64,000 nucleotides of DNA from Favolaschia claudopus (lineage: Eukaryota > Basidiomycota > Agaricomycetes > Agaricales > Mycenaceae), in contig JAWWNJ010000114.1 in assembly GCA_037176885.1 (NCBI GenBank), positions 1 through 64,000 of the forward strand. The letters are read 5' to 3'. The position numbers and the translations under genes were made by a program. Below the pieces are notes generated by a model. The model ran no database searches, was not told the origin of the DNA, and worked only from the letters and a program-made list of their open reading frames with translations. Positions 11,511-22,362 of this stretch are shown here, one piece after another. Position 1 is the stretch's first letter. Each line of letters starts with the position of its first letter.

Positions 11511-12270
11511 TGTCGGAAAAAATTGAAAAAGCCTTAGACTGGTAAGGCCTTGGAGCACCTAACGGCCTTATAAGGCCTAATAAGGTTCGAGGGGTGACCT
11601 TATAAGGCGTGATAAGGTCTGGTTAGGTCTTCCCAGGCTGACTTCCCGGAGGTTACAAAACTGAGTTGGGGTTGTTAGAGACATGGTAGGTGTGGTTTAT
11701 TGCATCTTTTTCGGCGGAAAATTCAGAGTTGTATTGTTTTTGATAATTTGTGCTCTGGTTGTATGCCAGATGGCTGATTTGAATTTCAAAAGTATGTAGG
11801 GGAGCATACTTATACTCATGTGTAGTAAATCAGCCACGCCATATATGGAACAAAATGTCTCTATCTGTAAAGCTCTCTTAGCATAGCAGTATTGTACATT
11901 GCCATAGTTTTATTCGCTCTGCAGAGGTCGAGCGTTCGATTCTCGCAAGCACCAGTAATTAATTGTTAGAGTCAGTATTGTAGTACAACAGAAATAGATA
12001 GTCTAGTATTAGAAAGTCAAGACGAGATGCAACCAAACACCCTACAAAGAAGGTAAAGTGTTAATACTTTTGCTTAACCCCGCCGAACATGCCTTGTAAG
12101 GCCTTACAAGCCTCATTAGGTCCTATAAGGTCCATTATGTGTTATAAGGCCCTATATGTAGTATTTGGTACGTATTTAAACCTTGTAACCCTCCTTTTCC
12201 CCAACGGCCTTATTAGACCTTACAAGGCCTGCTCAGGCCCAACAACCCTTTTTTGATTTTTCCGACGATT
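11511..12270. mobile_element. 760-bp hAT-like MITE with 8-bp duplication
   Basis: TIRs TGTCGGAAAAAATTGAAAAA and, reading inward from the right, CGTCGGAAAAATCAAAAAAG. Flanks GGCTGAAT (11503-11510) and GGCTGAAA (12271-12278) match at 7 of 8 positions, a good target duplication. The interior carries many CCTTATAAGG/CCTTACAAGG variants near both ends, echoing the neighbouring element at 11027-11430, but its TIRs differ. Confidence 0.7.
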
Positions 12271-12526
12271 GGCTGAAATAAGTTGTAGAGATGGAAATAT
12301 GATTATTCACTATCATACAGCAAAATATTCATGACTTTGGATTAGGCCTCTTCGAGGCGGGTGCTGAACCTTGTGTATCCCAGGGCCAACAGTCAATAAA
12401 TAATTTAAATTGATCTCCTCACATTCCAGGCTACAAATTTGAACTAATTGCGAGACGCGGGGGCCCTTTTTTCATGTAACTTGACTTCAGAGTTACAACA
12501 TATCGAGGTACGAGATACAGTAATTA

Positions 12527-12554
12527 TGTTGTAGCGTCTGTCTACGAGAGACTA
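12527..12554 (+). repeat. 28-bp exact repeat, copy 1
   Basis: TGTTGTAGCGTCTGTCTACG followed by AGAGACTA, identical to 34737-34764. The segment is itself nearly self-complementary (GTAG...CTAC), as transposon or Helitron-type termini can be. Confidence 0.6.
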
Positions 12555-13152
12555 CTTCAGATCTGCAGCTGTACCGGAGCCTAAATTAAGCTGAGGCACA
12601 CAAGAGGCGCAGAGCCAAAGCTCGCTCGGTCGATGCTTCGCACCAACCAACTGTTCCGGTGAGCTCGTTCCCCTACGCCGAAACGGCATCGGGGAGATCG
12701 CGACGGCGGGCTGATTGCACTTTCCGGCTAGTGAGTGCCGCTGATACGAAAACATTGCCGCTGATGCGGCTGCCAGGCGAATCAGTGATTGATTGCTCGA
12801 TGAATGCACAAGTCATTACTTTGAGGAGATGAAAAGTGAAGATACTGGAGTCAAAGCGAGTAATAAGTCATCATCTGAAGAGAATTTCCGCACCTCAAAG
12901 GACCTATGTACCAGGAAATTTGGGAATTGGTGGTGCCGGCAAATTCTGCGGCGGCTCAAGCCAAATCCGTCGAGCCTCCGAGGCAAACTCGGAATTCCTT
13001 GTGGCCGCGGCAAAATCGAAGTCTCTTCTGATATGAGATATGCGCTGACCAGCACTAAACGCTATCCCCCCAACAGGGAACTTCTCTATTCCGAGGGTGA
13101 TGGCAAAACGGTCGAGATTCCCACGGTGGGGTCATTGTTTTGCCTTCTCCAA

Positions 13153-13223
13153 GAGGAAATCCCTCGGCCGGGGAAAACGCGTTTTCGGCACCCAGAAAAG
13201 CCTCGGAATTTGCTCGGAATGAC
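13153..13223 (+). repeat. Diverged 60-70 bp repeat, copy 1
   Basis: Shares CCTCGGCCGGGGAAAACGCG and GGCACCCAGAAAAGCCTCG with 53918-53976, in the same order with short indels. The nature of the parent element is unknown. Confidence 0.6.
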
Positions 13224-15282
13224 CGATTTTTCGGGGACACACAAGTTCGGCTACCCCACGTGATTTGACGCAATTAGTAGTCTTCAGGGGAAGAGCCCTT
13301 CTGTGTAGAAAGGTCTGCCTTCGCCCTCAGAGCTTAAATTCCGGCAAAAACTCCAAAATTGAGTGAGGAGTCCCCTAAATACGGAAATAATTCATTTTGG
13401 CAGTCGCGCTCCTGGACTCATTGCAAAGTTTCTCTGACCTTTGAGCGTTGAAAATTTTAGGATGTATCTCGCTCTCACTCTGCACTCATGCCTCCCACCA
13501 AGAGAGCATTTGGGACCGTCTGAATCGTCTAAATGGACATAAGAAAGCCATCAAACGCGTCGCGGCAATCGCGTTAAGCCCTGTGAAAGCGCGTCCACAG
13601 ACTTACCACACAACACTTGGAAAGGATTCTTTTGACAAAGAAAATCACCCTGTTAATTCCTCGACCCCAGAACCTCCCGCAGATCATCATACCGACGTAT
13701 TCTTTCAGGGATCCAGAAACTCCAACAGCTGCACCTCTGGGCTTCCGACTCCGCGGAAAGCTCTCCATGGTCTTTTCTACTGCTCAGAAAATGGCCCATG
13801 TCCATGTCTGTGGACCGGGGCGAGGAAATCAAGTTTTTCAAGTTGAAAAAAGAGAAGAAAAAAGGAGGAAAAGGGAGGGAATTTCAAATTCAAGTTTGCG
13901 CTCGCCCCCATGTTTTCGTAGAGTATCCGGTATCGTAGAGCCCGCAGCGATGTGAATGCATCTTGATTTCCATGTCCAAATCCGGCCGCGGCTGAATTCA
14001 AGATTGCGGCATGTCCTTAGTCTATTCGGGGCAGGTCCCGGTATGGACTAAGGACGCAGCCAATGTAATCAAGATATTTCTATTCAAGTGGTCGAGACCG
14101 GCCGCGGAGATTGCCAGCGGAAACAAGACAAACTTTGTCGCGTCTTCCCTTCCTTACCATTTCACCGACCTTTCTTCAATAACACACCCAGATTCCACTC
14201 TCCTTCAATCTCTCGCTCTTCTTCGAACTCAATTTCTACTTACTGCCTGACTCCCTCTTCGGCCTGAAAACCTCGGTCCTCGAATGCCTCAATCCTAGTC
14301 GTCGCGATGTACATCTCTACCATCAAGAATTGAAAATATATCTGCGTGTTGCTCCTGCAAGCTAATATTCAGCTCCAGCGGACCCCAGTCCCTTGCGTCA
14401 ATCCTCAATCGAAACATGGTAACGATATGTTATGGGCAAAGGTGCGTAACAACCACTTTTTTAATCTGTTAGCTTCAGTATAACCCTTTCTCAGTCTAAT
14501 ATCTCACATCTCCCACCTTCTCTGTGCATTGCTACTGCGGGCCGTTTTTACTTCATCGCCGTCTTATTCCGCTTCATCGCAATAGTCCATGCCCTCTACC
14601 CACCGCAGACGTCGCGCACGTTCACCAGAATAACCGCACATTCGCCTCCATACACGAGTTCGTGTTTTTGGAGTCGCGGTGCATTTTATCTGGAGAATTG
14701 CCGTCTTTTCTTGACAGAATGTGTGTCGACTCGTCCGAATTGTCAACGCCTTCGACATTCATCGTATAAGAAACAACTTATTACAAGCCACGTTACTCAA
14801 CCTCCTCGCCTGTCTCAACGCCAACGCTGTGCACTTCTTCGAGTATCTGCGAGTACCTATCACACCACTGTTCCTGGCTTCATTAATGGAGTGTTCATCT
14901 CTGGCCGAGTTGCTTTCTCCTTTCTGTCGCAGAGAACGGGCGCTAACTTCCTCAAACTCATTCAACATTGTGTATGTGGCGGCGGGAATTAGTTCTTCAA
15001 CATCTTGCGCATTTCCTACGAGTTGACATTATTTATCAGTTTGCATTAATTAAATTGCTGAAGAAGGAACCACGATGCCCTTCCTTGTAGGAAATATGTA
15101 CTCCAAGCAGAGGCGCTGGAATTTTGAAACAGGACTATCTGTGCTTCTCACTAGCGAGGGTGAATATATGTGAAAAAAGGAATTATTAGATGAACTGCTA
15201 AACACTGCTCCAATTACCGCGCACAGTAGTCGAAGGTGCTCTGACTGTGCCATAATCTTCTTTATTTTCTCTCCAGCGGAAG

Positions 15283-15385
15283 GTCGGAGATATTACCATA
15301 TATGGTGTGCCTTATCACTCCGATCAAAAGTTGAGCTCGCGCAATTTTCTTTGAAAAGTCTCATAGATTTCGGGAACAGCTGTAA
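15283..15385 (+). repeat. 103-bp repeat, identical inverted copy at 47949-48051
   Basis: Begins GTCGGAGATATTACCATATA and ends GGGAACAGCTGTAA. The reverse complement at 47949-48051 matches at every position read. Sharp edges and identity imply a recent shared origin, but no TIR or duplication was found at the edges. Confidence 0.8.
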
Positions 15386-15712
15386 ACCTTGTTGAAGCCT
15401 TGAATCCATTCAATCTGGCTGGAATGATTCGAAATGGCTCGCAGCAAATTTCAAGTGCCCTCCGCGCGTATACATCCCTCGAATGAGTCTAATCGTGGAA
15501 CTCTAAGATCGATCGCGAGTCGTTAGCTTGCGCCTTAAACGCACACCATTGGGAAGTCCTGTGATCAAACAAGGAAAATACCCACCCAACTTATCAGGCT
15601 GAAGCTCTCAAATGTTTTTATGTTTGAGAACAGGTTGAAGGTGAAGGGGTCACCGGGAATTGATCAGGCCGACGGCCATCATGCGCGGGTGCAGTCCGAT
15701 GCCCAAATCAGG

Positions 15713-15750
15713 ACATGGGCGTCCACAGCCATCGCACATGAGCCCAAAAT
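15713..15750 (-). repeat. Copy of a 35-bp segment of the 1.2-kb TA element
   Basis: The reverse complement reads GGGCTCATGTGCGATGGCTG then TGGACGCCCATGTCC, the same as 37167-37202. It precedes the transposase remnant at 15.8-16.8 kb. Confidence 0.6.
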
Positions 15751-15781
15751 TCAAAACCCCGCTGATGATGTCGCGTCGACG

Positions 15782-16834
15782 TATACATTTCCGGCTCCCC
15801 ATCCACCCTCTATGCTGGCTGAATCTGACGACAAGAATCACAATCTGGAGAATGAGATTATTCCTCCGGAATTTGACGAGCTTTGCGCACGGGAAGCCGG
15901 AGATTTTATTGGTGATGGATACCCTCGGCCACCTCCACCAGAGACCTTTGTCGAACGGATGGCAGCTCTTGGCGCTAAACAAATTCTTGCTGTTGCTCCC
16001 GACATCACTCAGCCCAAGCCGCACTCACAGACATCTCGCTCTTTCTCCGTGGCCCAAGTCGAGGCGCGAGTGATTGGGTTCGCGTCCGGATGGAAGGTAT
16101 TCGCAGCCATTTATCTCAATATACGACTCCAAATTCCGTCACATATAGAAAGTGGGGAGCTTCTGCACGACAAGCTGCCATTGCGATCGGTCGAGATGTT
16201 CATTGTGCTCGGATATTTGCTAGCCTCAGTCGAGAATATATTGGTTCTCGCAAGGTATTGCCGGTGAATCCATACGGTCGCTGGAAGACCTCAATGATGT
16301 CGAACGGGGATTTGGCCAATGATGTCCGTAATCATCTGCAAGAGCTGGGGAATTTTATTACAGCCGACAAGCTCGTTGATTTCTTGAGCCGGGGAGGACG
16401 TGATGGAAAAGCATGGCATTGACACAAAGATTACGGTTCGAACAGCGCGAAGATATTGAATGAACTTGGATATCGGTGAGTTACACTTTGAAAGTGATAT
16501 ATCCGAGCGTGAAACAAATCTTTGCTCAGATTCAAGGCAGTAAAGAAGAGGGCTTCCAAGACCGTTCGTGTGTCTTTTGAAGCGGACGGTTCCGAATCTT
16601 CACGCGAAGATGCTCTGGAACACGGCTCTGGCAGCCGTTCCGCTGGATTCCATGCGTCGCTTCGTAATTCGCGCTCACCGTTTTGCTGACGCCTACCGCC
16701 ATGGGTTGGATGGTGCGCAGGCTGCTTGGGCTGCCCGGAAATATAGAGGACATCGTACACTTCCAGCAGATTTCAAAAAAGAGATGGAAGCCGCAGGAAT
16801 TGGTCGGGGAGGGAACGCAAATGCTGGGTTATAG
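15782..16834 (+). pseudogene. Internally deleted DDE-superfamily transposase
   Basis: The 16100-16420 segment reads as an N-terminal helical domain (YRKWGASARQAAIAIGRDVH ... LVDFLSRG). A frame change near 16395 then gives EKHGIDTKITVRTARRY, and a one-base loss at about 16456 creates a TGA before NELGYR and a GTGAGT donor. From 16604 the C-terminal signature appears (PLDSMRRFVIRAHRFADAYR ... GAQAAWAARKYRGHR), ending at 16834. The catalytic core with the acidic triad is missing between these parts. The layout matches an Agaricomycete DDE-endonuclease family; a fragment of the missing middle lies at 8240-8461. Clearly inactive: two frameshifts plus a deletion. Confidence 0.6.
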
Positions 16835-17286
16835 TACTTTTTGTTGTAAAATGCGGACTAGTCTCTCAAATCTCGACCAAATATCTTGAAAAAAATATGG
16901 ATTGCTCCTTGGGTACCTATTCACAGAACGGCTCAATGTCATTTGCCGACCCGATGGCTCTTTTTGTTTCGTGGACTTTGTGCGGTCCACGCTCTATCAC
17001 ACTTGCCTTGGCTCAGCCTGCAAAGAACTTGCGGAATTTCGTAATCAGCTGGGCTTAGGCGATGACAGTAAAGTGGAGTCAGGCCGGACAATATTGCCTC
17101 CATTTTGATTTTGATTTTGACGAGACGAGCTGACGAGCTCAGAATTGAGCACGCCTTGTAGGAGGGTGCTAGGAGTAAAAGAGTGGGAGGGATGTACTGC
17201 ACCTTCCAAATGCCGTAATACAGTTTTGACATCACCGAATTTTGGCAGCGTTGCCGACCACCACGGATATGTACTTATCGGGTAGA

Positions 17287-17337
17287 ACGTAGGGTTGTGT
17301 ATGCCGGTTCCCGGCCTGCAGGAGGGGGAGCTTGTGT
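17287..17337 (-). repeat. Dispersed hairpin motif, copy 2
   Basis: On the minus strand: ACACAAGCTCCCCCTCCTG, then CAGGCCGGGAACCGGCATAC and ACAACCCTACGTT. Closest to copy 3 (22070-22120), with which the match extends through ACAACCTACGTT. Confidence 0.6.
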
Positions 17338-17576
17338 GTATTCTGTCTACGTTAGAGCCAAAACATAATGCATATGATATTTGCGGAAGAAATGGAAGGA
17401 AACCAAAAGGAAACATTGTGTGCGTGTGTCTGTGTGTGTACCGTTGAGGGGGTGTGGAGCGGATCCAGATTTTGTACCTTCTCCCTGGCGCTCGAGTCAT
17501 TCGTCTCGCCCGAGCCAACCAGCGCGTTGAAATCGACGCGGGAAGCGACGGCGCATCTGTTGGCTGTTATCCAGGG

Positions 17577-17640
17577 TTATGGTAATTACAGATTAGAAGG
17601 AGCTCCGAGCCCTCTCGGATTGTGGCTAAAGCCTGGCTTG
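17577..17640 (+). repeat. Single arm of the 29-kb foldback family
   Basis: GTAATTACAGATTAGAAGGA followed by GCTCCGAGCCCTCTCGGATT matches 29574-29632 with few differences. The partner arm is absent, so this is a truncated copy. Confidence 0.6.
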
Positions 17641-18822
17641 GAGCTAGCGGCTGCGGACCAGTGGGCTCCCCACGAAGACACCACCTTGAACATGTCATTG
17701 CGTACTGGAGCTCGCGGACTCTGCGACTTAAGTTTCAACCTTTCATTGAGGGTGAGCAGGTGATGTTGAGACCATGCTATGGGCGGGGAATCGTCTATAA
17801 AGTCGGAGCATCATGCGATGGAATTCCGGGCAGCCTAGACGACGGTCTACATTGGAGTGTCCGGGTAGGAATTATCTACGCCCAAGATTTGCCAACACTG
17901 GGAAGTGAGGCGGGGTGGGAGACTACATCAGAATACTGCCACATTAAGCCCGGCTTCCCACTTGCGCATTCTTCTCCAGTCAATGGCTTCATTAATTATG
18001 ACTTTGGTCATATCTTCCCAATGCTCTTCCTTTTCGTACGCCATATCCTCCAAAGTGAGAACAACGGGCACGGCACGCACCAACGTTGCTGTCCGTAAGG
18101 AGCTGGTTGCCTGTATAACCAGCAGAGCAGCTCCGATATGTCCATGGCGCTTTGCCAATCGTTCGCTTTCCACATATGAGAACCCACTTCATTGGTGTCG
18201 CCTCGCAAAAGATCTTGAAGGCGACACATATATCATGAATTGCTGACGTCATGAAATGCAAAGGCGGTCTGAGGCAAGCTTGGATTATGTTTTCTCTCGA
18301 TGATGCTCAAAACCATGAATTTCGTTCGATATCCGTGTGGAAATTTGAGGACAAGACCTGCGTGGACTTAGGAATGTCGGGATATTAATCGAGTAAGTAT
18401 ACCCTGGACGCAAATCCACGTGCACAAGAAGGCGCCCATGCTCTTTCGCCTCAGAGAGTACGTCTTGTGCAGGCTGGGACACTCCGCGAGCACCATCGAA
18501 ATCTGGGCTCTTGCTTTTGACAGAACAGCCTGTGGCTCGGCCAATGGCGTCGTTGGCAGTCTTTACTCTGCAATGGTTTCTGTCTTTCAGAATGCTCAGG
18601 ATACAGTTGAGAGGACCGTCCGTACACAGTAGTGGGCTGCCTTGCATTTTCCGCAAAGACGTAGTTGATTCGCACTTTGGTCTGTGTTAAAGCACGACGG
18701 TCCTGCGCAGAAGCGAGACATTGGGCACTGGGCAGATGACTTTCGGAAGGAAACGGCGAGCGATCACGTGCGGGATCATCCGGCGGGGTACGTACATACT
18801 CTACAGCTGTTTTTTGCCATTT

Positions 18823-19200
18823 GGGGGAGCTTGCTCCCCCTTTTATCCAGGCTGACCATGGAATGGGGCTGTGCTTGCGCAAGTGATGGCTGCTGTCAAT
18901 CGCTGCGTCTGACGTGCGCACGTCAAAATTGGCATGCCTTGACTGATGTGGCGCTTCTCCGCGTGATGCGGCGCTTTTTTTGGGTGGTCCTGAGTGATGG
19001 CAGCTGATCCTGACGTAGGGCCGAGTGATGTCGCACGTATGTTGATGTTGATGAGTGCTTGGATGGCTGGCTGCTGCTGTCAATCGCTGTGCGCACATCA
19101 AGATTGGCATGCCTTGACTGATGCGGCACTTTTCCATGTGATCCACGACGGCTTTCAGTGGTTGCAGCCGATCCCAAGTGACGGGAGCTGATACCGCGTG
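18823..19200. repeat. Perfect hairpin plus tandem GTGATG-rich repeats
   Basis: GGGGGAGCTTGCTCCCCC at 18823-18840, followed by TTTT, is a near-perfect 8-bp-stem hairpin. It is followed by two ~90-bp direct repeats (18887-18978, 19070-19140) sharing GGCTGCTGTCAATCGCTG and ATTGGCATGCCTTGACTGAT. Scattered GTGATG units surround them. The same hairpin and a GTGATG-rich tail occur at 58483-58660. Looks like the structured end of an unrecognised element. Confidence 0.6.
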
Positions 19201-20549
19201 ATGGCATCATAGTCCAAGTGATGTCGCACGTATTTTAACAATACAGTAGATGACTGCGGCAGTCAGACTTGAGACTACCTGTTTTTACCAGGTCTGGCTG
19301 GCGCACAAGATGTAGGTAGTCTAAGCGCCAGCCTGCAACTTGGGAGCCCTGTCACCAGAGACCTGTCTAAGACCGAACTTGGCTGTAAAAATCTGAGAGG
19401 TGACTATGCACTGTGAAAACATCGGCGCATGATTTTCATGTACCTAGACGATGAATCAATTATTTCATGGAAATGTCCATGATTGTTCTCTTTCATGTAT
19501 CCCAGAGAAATCAGGTCCCATTCAACGAATTTCACCCGATGCTCACCTCCTCAAAAAATCATGGAATATGACATAAAATCGGAGGGTGTGTGCTGCGCAG
19601 AAATCGCGAAAAAGGGTTGAAGTCCAAATGCCGAAATGCCGAGAAGTGACGTCAGAGCTCCACATCCGCAGCACATTACTGCGGACGACCTCGCACGTCC
19701 CTTGCCTCCTACCACCACCACATCACCAGATCAACCTCGACGCCGTCGCCGTCGTTGTCGTCACGTACTACCACTCTCGCCGTTGTCGTCGCCGTCGGCC
19801 GTCGCCTTCCTTCACTCCTTCAATGTGACTGTCAATGACTCGAGAACTCTGGCAGCGCCTCTACCTTCGACCCGCTTGCACCACCCCACGGGCCACATAC
19901 ACCTTTTCCCCGCCCGCCGCCGTGGTTTCTTCTCCCGCAAATGCCCCGCAACTCGTCGAAGTGGGCGAGAAGATAAAAAGTGCGTCGTAGTACTACCCAC
20001 CCCCTCACACTTTGCACTAACAACTTCCCTTACTCACTGTAGCGGCTACCCCTTTGCTATTTGCCTCGCCGTTGTCCGTCGAGTTTACTCAACGAACAAG
20101 TCAGCGAGCGTCGATCCAAAGGTGTGTTTTGTTTATCTATTGTTCGTACCATACTTATCAACAATGTCCCCAGGTAGTCCGCCCGTGAACTGGAGATCTT
20201 GTAGCAGGACTGGAGTTCCATCGCGCGCGGTGTTTCACACGTAGATAATACATGCATTGGTATATAGACCTTAATATCATCTCATTTCATCCTGAATTTT
20301 GCTCCGTAACCCATTATTTTCATTGTCTCGTTCCATGATTTCGTGCTTGTTGAGGGAGCAATTCGGACTTGAGATTGATTTTCATGGAATCGGTGCATTA
20401 AAAAGGCACATGAAAACGTCGAACGACTCGAAAAAGAGTATGATTTTGTTCACGCGCTGGGACATGAATTTCAGGGAATGCTCGATAATTTTCAGTGTAA
20501 GAGGACATGAATTTCGGGGGTACCAAGGTACATGATTTTCATGTGCCCC
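19201..20549. other. Intergenic, no gene recognised
   Basis: Contains short palindromic CATGATTTTCATG motifs near 19430 and 20530 and a pyrimidine-rich 19680-20060 stretch. The plus-strand frame 19636-20244 lacks any domain and is compositionally biased. Confidence 0.4.
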
Positions 20550-21958
20550 CAGTCTCACAGTGATGGTAAGAGCCTGTTCGGATACGAGCTACCGTAGCTG
20601 TAGCTAGTGCTGCCGGGAGCTGAGTTGGAGCTGAGCTCGAGGTGATTGCCCATCAGCTCGCTCGAGCTCGGAGTTGGGCCGAGGCAGCTTGGAGCTGACA
20701 TCCATAAACGGAAGTTTCCGTCCCACGGTCCCCCGTCTCCTCGTTTCGAGCTACATTGCATTGTTTTGACCTCGTATGCACCTCAAGAATGTGGTACAAT
20801 TCTCCAAAAAGTATGATAAACATATGGACTATAAAAGACTATACAGTTTATGAGTAAATTATGGAACAATACAAAGCACAATGATTATATAAGTGAATAC
20901 AACGCAAAAATCAAACGGGCGAAGCCCAGGAAGATTCTATAAGATCCTCAAGCTCTTGAGTACGCCCTGCCGCAATCAACCTTTCTGCTACATCAGGGTC
21001 AATATCAACAACAGACAGATCTTCCTCAGTTACGACGAAGTCCTCGCATGTTCTCCCTCAAGATGATTTCGGATGGTCTTGGTTTGTCCAGGACCATTCT
21101 TCCATGCCTTCCATTTCGGAAATCTAACGATGGAAGGGTTCAGATAGCGAAAACAAAAACAGAACACACTTGAACACTCACGACAGAGGCGGCACGACAA
21201 ATGGGAAAACACCTTTTTATCCGGTCGATCTTCCTTCATTTCCGTTGGTTCTGGTGCGACGGTTGGCGCAGAAGCGCCGTGAACGCCTCGAACAAAATAC
21301 CAAACATCTGTTGCATCGTCTCCGGATGCCGAAGATTGATTGACCAAAGAGCCGAAGTTGGGGTGAGGGATTGAAGGATGGGAAACAGATTCAGAGGCAG
21401 CTGCTGCCGCTGCAACATTTGGGTCAGACGGACCGACCCCGAACACAGCCGGTATCTATTGCGCGTACCTTGGACCCTGAGTGCGCCAACGCACTATCCC
21501 GACGCGCCACCTTTGCGTCATATTTCCAGCTCTGTGTGGGGCGTTTCGCATTCTCCGTAGCAGCCAGGCGGTGACGTCGACGCCAAGCGAGGTTGAGGTG
21601 AATCATAGGAGGATTGGTTCGCGGCAGGAACGCGCTAACCGGTGAGCGGGAGGACGAGGATTGTGCTTGACGCGCCAGTCACTCAGTGACGCTGTCAAAA
21701 GTGTCACAGTGCCTGTTTTGGGGGCCGAGGCGAGGCGAGCTGGCATCACCTCGAGGTGCCGTTTATGGTAACGGGCCGAGTTGGAGCTGAAACTCAGCTC
21801 GGAGCTAACTCCAGCTTCCGGCAGCACTACATTCGTGTAATTATCGTCACGGAAGCATGATGTTCCCAGGACTACCATATAAGGGAATCGCGAGCAGCTA
21901 AGTACCAGCTGCGGTAGCTCGTATCCGAACAGGCTCTTACCATCACTGTGAAAGACTG
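20550..21958. mobile_element. 1.4-kb deletion derivative of a hAT transposon
   Basis: Inverted ends read CAGTCTCACAGTGATGG on the left and CAGTCTTTCACAGTGATGG inward from the right. The arms continue TAAGAGCCTGTTCGGATACG and AGCTACCG on both sides, about 40 bp. A second short pairing near the ends uses AGCTCGAG/GAGCTGAG. No 8-bp duplication is visible. The interior holds a BED-type zinc-finger exon on the minus strand but no catalytic core, so it is non-autonomous. Confidence 0.75.
21030..21446 (-). pseudogene. BED zinc-finger N-terminus of a hAT transposase
   Basis: After a Met/Ala/Ser-rich leader the frame reads DDATDVWYFVRGV, then SHLSCRLC. After about 20 intervening residues it reads WKAWKNGPGQTKTIRNHLEG and EHAR. 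Spacing C-x2-C ... H-x4-H, the aromatic/basic WKxWKN and TKTIRNHL are typical of BED fingers that bind transposon ends. The intervening stretch contains a GTGAGT donor and TTAG acceptor, but the frame across them does not join cleanly, so either a different splice or a frameshift is present. No hATC dimerisation or DDE domain follows. Likely a relic, or at best a short DNA-binding peptide that could compete for the TIRs. Confidence 0.65.
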
Positions 21959-22069
21959 TATATTTTTGTATATGTACAACCACCACTCAAATCCACTTGC
22001 AATATCAGGTACTCGTATCTTCGTAACAGCCTTCAATTCTCACATTGTCCAAAGAAAAATCGGGAATCC

Positions 22070-22120
22070 ACGCAAGCTCCCCCTCCTGTAGGCCGGGAAC
22101 CGGCATACACAACCTACGTT
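22070..22120 (+). repeat. Dispersed hairpin motif, copy 3
   Basis: CGCAAGCTCCCCCTCCTG, TAGGCCGGGAACCGGCATAC, ACAACCTACGTT. It abuts the foldback beginning at 22120, so it may be an insertion target or the edge of a composite element. Confidence 0.6.
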
Positions 22121-22362
22121 GGTAATTGTCCGGTTTTTGATCGAGTGGGGCGTTTCGTTTGCTGTTTACACCTGCTTGCATGTGAGTCGCAGAATGGGCT
22201 CCACAATGCACTCATTTGGTCTATTTTTGGAAATTCGCTCCACCCATCGACCATTTGGGGCGGTTGGGATGCATCCGGCTCCTCGGCAATGCCACGCACT
22301 CGCACGCGCAGGGTAAACAACTTTTGAAATACCCCACTCGATCAAAAACCGGACAATTACCA
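22120..22362. mobile_element. 243-bp foldback MITE
   Basis: The left end TGGTAATTGTCCGGTTTTTG continues ATCGAGTGGGG. The same sequence is read inward from the right end at 22362. The arms match for about 31 bp without a mismatch; no ORF, no clear duplication. Confidence 0.7.

Larger units (their letters stand above)
12271..15282. other. Intergenic patchwork
   Basis: No supported gene. The 13780-13870 segment is a diverged inverted copy of 38110-38240, part of the 1.2-kb TA element. A plus-strand frame at 14721-15026 is Leu-rich and superficially F-box/LRR-like but has no recognisable motif or splice context. Confidence 0.4.
16835..18822. other. Intergenic, no gene recognised
   Basis: Holds hairpin motif copy 2 (17287-17337, minus) and a half-copy (17577-17640) of the foldback at 29033-29647. 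Minus-strand frames near 17930-18260 are protein-like in composition but have no motif and mutually incompatible phases, so no model is offered. Confidence 0.4.

Noticed and set aside
14721..15026. F-box/LRR protein
   Set aside because: Leu-rich but without an F-box or regular repeat, and overlapping a second frame; evidence too thin.
18823..18845. Bacterial-type rho-independent terminator
   Set aside because: A GC hairpin plus T run fits the pattern, but the window is eukaryotic and the same hairpin recurs as part of a repeat.
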